Assembly (NCBI RefSeq): GCF_022965805.1
Contig: NW_027331236.1
Location: 67,321 to 131,320, forward strand
Direction of reading: 5' to 3'
DNA: 64,000 bases
Source of the DNA: Primulina eburnea
Lineage: Eukaryota > Streptophyta > Magnoliopsida > Lamiales > Gesneriaceae
Each line of letters opens with the position of its first letter. Position 1 is the stretch's first letter. The position numbers were made by a program, and so were the translations under genes. Below are positions 58,640 through 64,000 of this stretch, piece by piece. The notes under the pieces were generated by a model. It had not been told where the DNA came from. It saw only the letters and a program-made list of their open reading frames with translations, and did no database searches.

Positions 58640-59050
58640 TCGATAAATAAGATCCCAACTAATTTAGAATTGATTAAATGGATCTAGCTTAATAAACAAA
58701 ACAAATATCAACCAAAAAAAAAAAAAAAATAGCCAAATAAAATGTACCAAAAAAAGTGCAAAAATCTGATTGAAACAAATTTGACATTTAAACAATTAAA
58801 TTGTGAAAAGCTAAAAAGAAAAGGAAAATGTATAAATTTTGGTTGAGAAATTGCAAGTTTTGCAAACAATAAAGAGAAGTTGAAGTCCTAAAGATCATAA
58901 TTTTTTATCTTTCAATTTATTATTATTATTAATTATTACTAAAAATAATATCAAACATGAATTGTAATTAAAAAAAAAGATTGAGAACAACTTCAGAAAG
59001 ACAAGTTAATAATATCTACAGTGAAACATGAAGTATTACAACTCTTCAGA
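58640..59050. repeat. Duplicate of the NLR1 3' flank
   Basis: Aligns with 36030-36440 over about 400 bp (shared GATTAAATGGATCTAGCTT, CATTTAAACAATTAAATTG and AACAACTTCAGAAAGAC) with small indels. With 57886-58060 this shows that a whole NLR tail plus flank was copied. Confidence 0.8.
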
Positions 59051-59079
59051 AAGACATGAAGTTTAAAAAAGACTGGATG

Positions 59080-59573
59080 CGCCTAGCAACTTGGCCGAAA
59101 TTGTCACATGTAATCTCTAGATCCATCAATTTAAGGTACTTTGCTTTTGCCTTAGACTATGTATCATTGCCTGATGGATTTCTAGTCTCAATATCAAAGC
59201 ATCCCAGTCTCGAAATTACTATAGTTGTTCGCGTAACTGACTTCGGGTGAGGCAGTCTATTGCAAGTATCATATGAAATTTTAAAGATGCCCAAGTTAAG
59301 GCATCTGATTTGGGACACTGGGCCTTTTCTTTTATCCTACTCATCTGACATATGAATTGTTCATGAAAGTGATCTACAAACCATTGAGACTGTGATCGAT
59401 TTTATATTTGATGAAGAGCTCATCAAAATTTTGTATTTGTGTCAATGAAAGTTTTTTGTTCGACAATTATTCCAAGCAAATATTGGGATGCTGAGTGTGT
59501 TTTCCCGTTTCACTTGACAATATAATACAAAATTTGGGACGATGTCACGTATTCAAATACGATTGTAACAAAA
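59080..59573 (+). pseudogene. NLR LRR and 3' flank relic
   Basis: Corresponds to the NLR2/NLR3 LRR region (ATWPKLSHVISRSINLRYFAF, DGFLVSISKHPSLE, then after a frameshift SYEILKMPKLRHLIW) with a stop, a frameshift and a large deletion after FDEELIKI. It jumps directly to the 3' flank known from 45330-45460 (GACAATTATTCCAAGCAAAT). Ends at GATTGTAACAAA (59573), where NLR2's flank meets the candidate Helitron. Confidence 0.85.
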
Positions 59574-61025
59574 CTTTAAATACTAAGCTAATGCGGAAAA
59601 TAAATGTCCCTCGAGAGTGTATTGCCGGACCCGATGCACTCAAGCGTCAGTGCCTCCCTCAAAATCATCATCGTCTGCGACCATTCAAACCTAGTGAGTA
59701 TAATGATTTAGCACGTTCTAACCATACGTAACAAATAATACTATACAGGCACATGCAACTTTAAAATAAATCTTTTAATAAAATAAGTTGGCGTAAAAGC
59801 TCGTAATCATATAACAAATCATAAATCGTAAAGCTTTTCATCATCGTATCATTTTGGGTGACATTTGATCCTTGAAAGTGACTAATTGTAATCGTATCAT
59901 GTGATCGGCTGATCATTCGTAGCTCAACAATGTTCATGGGGGCGGGGCGACAACAAATTTCGTCACTGGGCCTCAGCCAAAATTGGAAATAAGATCGTCG
60001 GGCTCTCTCTGGGGCCTTCCCCCGTAAACGGGCTCTCTCTGAGCTTTTTTCTCTCACGATATCCCCAATCATATCATATCATATCCTATTTGTCACAGTC
60101 AATTCACATCATTCAAAATATTTTTCTTTCCTTTTATGCATAAAATATCGCATCCTTCAAAACTCTAAAAATAGCATATTTCAGGAAAAATAGTATAGTT
60201 TTAGCATATATAAAATACCATATTTTCATTATAAATATTTTAAAATATCATTTAGCATTCATTATGATTCTTCAAGACATCGCCAAACCTTTCGTACTAC
60301 CTGGGACGTAAAATGATTATTTTACCTTTGGACCTCGAACTTTCCCAATTTTGACTTTCCCTTACTTTTATTGACTCGAGCCTATCCCATATCATCATAT
60401 AAGTTTAAATTTGACTTCTGATATTTTCTTAAACGTAAACCCGAGCATTTAGATTTTATAACATAATAGCTAAACCGTAAAGCATTTTACACCCTAATAA
60501 ATTAAAAACTTAATGTTTTCGTCCCAAATTTTAAAAATAAACTTTTCATACCTAAAATATCCCCATGAGCCACGAACCACGGTCCGAACCAATTTTCTTA
60601 CCCAAGCCAAAACCGAACCCTAAACCCTTCCTAAGCAACATTTTTCCCAAAAACTTTCGAACCACCCTCGAACCAACCCGGACCCTGACCGAAACAGACC
60701 CTAGCCTAATGTCCTGGACCTTCATCGACTCGCATAGCCTAGATGTAGCCAGGCCTAGCCATGGGCGTGATCCTCCCCTTCGTTTTGCACAAGCCGCGCG
60801 CCTAGACCTTTCCCATCAATCACGGCTCCTTCCCTGGTGCAACCTGCTATGACCACCCATCCGAGGAACCACCTAGGACCATTGCCGACTCCCCTGGACC
60901 AGTCCCAAGCTGCTCAAGACCGTCCTTGTTCCTTCATCCAACCGTGCGCACCAACACAATTCCTATGGCTCGCGGTTGTTGCTCCCCTTTGTCTAGCCAC
61001 TGTCCAGCCCATCTTGAACCTTTCC

Positions 61026-61540
61026 TGTAATGCCCGAGATTTTATTACTGTAATCAGAAATTAATCTGAAATGATTTATTGGTTAATTGAGATACTTATA
61101 GACGGAACCGATTAGACCGGGAGAGTCGAGAAAAGAATTGACAAAAGGTGCCAATACAAGTCCCCGCGCACATGCACGACTTGAATGCGCGCACATGCGC
61201 GGAACGTCCAGTAGCATTGGCGCATATGCGCGACGTAAATGGCGCAAATGCGCGGGAGGGGCAGTAGGTACGGCGCATATGCGCGAGAAAAGTGGCGCAT
61301 ATGCGCGAGAAGTCAAAGCGCTAGTTTGCATAACTGGCGCATATGCGCGACATAAATGGCGCATATGCGCGGAATAGGCAGAATGATTGGCGCATATGCA
61401 CGGAATAATTGGCGCATATGCGCGAGAAGACAAATGCTAGTTTCTATAACTGCGCATATGCGCGACATTGTTGGCGCATATGCGCGAAACGTGCAGAACA
61501 TGCACAACGCCACTTGCCCTTGTATCATGAAACGGGAGTA

Positions 61541-61584
<44 letters not shown>

Positions 61585-63245
61585 CATGCGAAATCCATCA
61601 GAAACGAGAGAAGGAAGAGAAAGAAAAGAAAGAAAAAGAAAAAGGAAACCAAGGGAAGATTTGGAAATTGTGAACAATCCGTCCGTCTGATTTTGAATCC
61701 GACTTCAGTACTGTGTTTCTATCAACGCAGGCTACAACTGGACGTAAGTTTTGTTACGTTTAGACATGTTTTGAATTTATGATATTGTCAGAATTGAATA
61801 TGATTCAGATATGATGTTTCTGCTACAGTAGACATTATAGAATTGAAGTCAGATTAAAGAACAGATTGTTTCTGTAATTGTTATGATTTTTGAAAGATAT
61901 TGACTGAGATTCTATATCAGAATTGTGTTAGTATTCAGATTATGAATTATATTGACACCGATTATGAGTTCCAGTATTATATTGGTGATGTTCAGAACTG
62001 ACGGGGTTATTCAGATTGTATTGTTATGCCGTCAAAACATCAGTTGATTTAGATTGATCAAATTCAGATATGATTTCGATTTTATTGTGATATCGATGAC
62101 ATGAATTGAATTGTATTCTGTTCAGATATTGATCAGATTATGTACTGAGTTAAGTATTTATCAGAACAGATTATGTATTAAGTTATTCACTGATACAGGG
62201 TATTTGATATTGTCATTTCAGATTTGATATGGACAGATTTGAGTACAAGTCATCGTCTTCGTCAGACCGAGACGACAAAGGTATAATTCATGTGATATTC
62301 GGGAAGACATAACTCATTTGAGACCCCATTTGAGTTCCCAATAAAATCACATACTAGACTATTATTTATGTTTTGATATGATTATGCTTTGTTTAAAGAT
62401 TAATATTCATTGCATTTAAGATAGGAAAGTCTTGACAGATCAGTGAGACTTCTAGACGTTCGGTGATATCACAGCTTTAAGGGAAGATCAGTCTCCTATG
62501 GTAGATGTGGATACAGATCAGACCGAATTCTAGGAATAAGACGTACCGTCACCCCGATTGGAGAGTAGGTGATAGATCGTCTTATTCACAACGGGATCTC
62601 TAGAGTTATAGTTGAGTCGAGTCTAGACATGATTTGACTAGAACTGCATGTGTTTATGGATGTGGTATCATAGACTATGAAACCCATCTTTATTGCTTTC
62701 AGTTATGATAGCATGTGTTTATGATTTGATTAAACTGCATGTTCATCTGAATTGAGTTGCATGCTTATTTTAATTTGATTTTATAGATTATGAAATCTAT
62801 TACTTTTGAATATGTTCATGATAGCATGTTTTATGATTTAGATTGTTTCTATACATGCTTACCATGTTTTATACTGGGATTTATTCTCACCGGAGTATCC
62901 GGCTGTTGTCTTGTTTTGTATGTGTGCATGACAACAGGTGGGGCAAGATCGGGGTCGAGAAGATGATGAGAGAAGACGAGTTTAGCGTGGTGATTCCGGA
63001 CTTGGATATAGATAGGTTTTATTACTTGAACTTTAGTAGTCGAACCTTAGATTAATTGAAAGACTATTGTACATTATTGTATTTTTGTACTGAAACGTAG
63101 TTTTATACAGATATGTATATTACGTAGATGTCATTACCTTCCGCACTTGTATTTTAAAAAGAAAATTTTTTAGACCCTGTTTTATCTGAATTGATAATTA
63201 AATCCCAAAGATAATTAAGGAAAGATCAGCGTCCGGGTCCCCACA
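61026..63245 (+). mobile_element. Solo LTR of the TGTAATGCC Gypsy group
   Basis: 2220 bp from TGTAATGCCCGAG to CCGGGTCCCCACA with perfect duplications TTTCC (61021-61025, 63246-63250). It holds a GCGCATATGCGC array (61164-61488), a TA run (61545-61582) and the paired hairpins (62890-62938). It lacks the 36-bp unit array. Inserted into the reversed Gypsy-type repeat. Confidence 0.9.
61164..61488 (+). repeat. Array of GCGCATATGCGC palindromes
   Basis: Twelve copies, the longest such array in the window, with variants (GCACATGCGCG, GCAAATGCGCG). Open frames across it on both strands (for example 61083-61433 minus) are artefacts. Confidence 0.85.
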
Positions 63246-63952
63246 TTTCCTAACCTCCAGCTGCAGCCGCACAGGGCCTGGTCCAATCCCTGGTGCTGCC
63301 TCACCTTGGCCTAGCCAATCATGTGCCAAAAACTCCATGGAAGACTCTAGAAAACCCTAGGATCCTATTTCCATAACCATGCATGTTTCCAGCCTACGTT
63401 CCTCCGTTAGGCGACTCTTTTTATGATCCCATAAACGTATCATATTTGCAACGTGTCCTTAGGAATCATAAAGCGTCTCAAACAAGCGTAACATCATCAA
63501 GGACGTTGAAAACAAACCCTTAAACGTTGAATATTTTTATCTAAATAATTTTTCATGTTTAAAATATTAAAGCATGCATAATATGAATTGAATGGAGCAA
63601 AAAGAAAGTTTAGAAGCGTGTTTTTGGGTTAAAAACGTTCGAATATTCAATCATTGATGTGGGTTGCGAAGAAGAACGAACTGGCGACAAAGACCCTTGA
63701 ACTTTGCTCTCCAATTTTCGAATTTTCGTGTATGTGGTGTGTGCAAAATTTCGGCTGTTAGGAGTCCCACGAACCCTAGTTTTTATTTTATAAATTTCGA
63801 ATTTTAGGTGTTAAAATATTAGGGTCTTTAAGGCTTTAAGTTTAGGAATGAATAATCTTAGGTAAATTAAGCACATTAAGACCGATTTAATTGTAAAATA
63901 AAAGTTACAAAAATTTGTTTTCAAAAATAATAATGCAAAACGATCATGAGTC

Positions 63953-64000
63953 TCAAATTTAATCGTTAGTTATGATCTCCTAAACTATTATGCACTAACT
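63953..64000 (+). repeat. Duplicate of NLR3 upstream DNA at the window edge
   Basis: 45 of 48 bases match 49917-49964, which lies about 1.6 kb upstream of NLR3. This suggests that the cluster continues to the right. Confidence 0.6.

Larger units (their letters stand above)
59574..63952 (-). mobile_element. Large Gypsy-type LTR-like repeat, reversed, split by a solo LTR
   Basis: 59574-61025 and 63251-63952 form one unit once the solo LTR is removed. Read on the minus strand it has a long GC-richer part (about 63500-60550) and the phrase GAGGTCCAAAGGTAAAATAA (near 60320) followed by CATTTTACGTCCCAGG. This recalls phrases in large Gypsy LTRs, though I have no copy here to compare. No coding domain is seen, exact ends are uncertain, and 95-117 codon frames inside match nothing. 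Confidence 0.35.

Noticed and set aside
60565..61064. Proline-rich ORFs of 75-95 codons
   Set aside because: Fall in the GC-richer part of a reversed Gypsy-type repeat that is split by a solo LTR; no domain or gene structure.

Overview
The window is nuclear DNA of a flowering plant. It has intron-containing genes, R1-type coiled-coil NLR resistance genes, Ty3/Gypsy and Ty1/Copia LTR retrotransposons, hAT, Mutator-like and Helitron-type elements, a TRIM and a SINE, in AT-rich intergenic DNA with long TA runs. The NLRs resemble the R1 / late-blight class of asterids. An asterid, perhaps of Lamiales, is my guess from protein style only.

Layout. 1-5277: a three-exon NAC transcription factor gene on the minus strand (2886-3759), low-copy AT-rich DNA and a Helitron-type 3' end. 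5278-24576: one 19.3-kb nest of retrotransposons. The outer element is a decayed Ty3/Gypsy copy with 2.3-kb LTRs and target duplication GTATT. Inside it lie a 2.1-kb solo LTR (7911-9977), a complete young Tekay-type chromovirus with an intact 1475-residue gag-pol (12243-19418), and a reversed solo LTR inside the outer 3' LTR (21958-23962). Each insertion has its own 5-bp target duplication, so their order can be read.

24582-32000: AT-rich DNA and a broken TIM8-type mitochondrial small Tim gene (exons at 27952-27999 and 31489-31649) whose intron holds a 2.2-kb hAT element with a decayed transposase.

32000-59573: an NLR cluster, all on the plus strand. NLR1 (32547-35063) is broken by an in-frame stop and a deletion of RNBS-C. 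NLR2 (42660-45272, 870 aa) and NLR3 (51514-54150, 878 aa) are intact. Two NLR tail relics lie at 57886-58060 and 59080-59573. Spacers hold Copia fragments, two solo LTRs, Mutator-like MITEs, a candidate Helitron containing a TRIM and a hAT MITE, a SINE, and a Gypsy gag relic. The last 48 bases repeat DNA found upstream of NLR3, so another NLR copy may follow.

59574-64000: a reversed large Gypsy-type LTR-like repeat, split by another solo LTR (61026-63245).

The most unusual signal is in the LTRs. Different LTR types carry different arrays of short CpG-rich palindromes in the same place, just upstream of a TATA box or TA run. Some also carry a second array of 36-bp palindromic units and a conserved pair of hairpins. 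The modules look as if they have been swapped between families. The two intact NLRs, the NAC gene and the Tekay gag-pol are the only long, clearly intact coding sequences.
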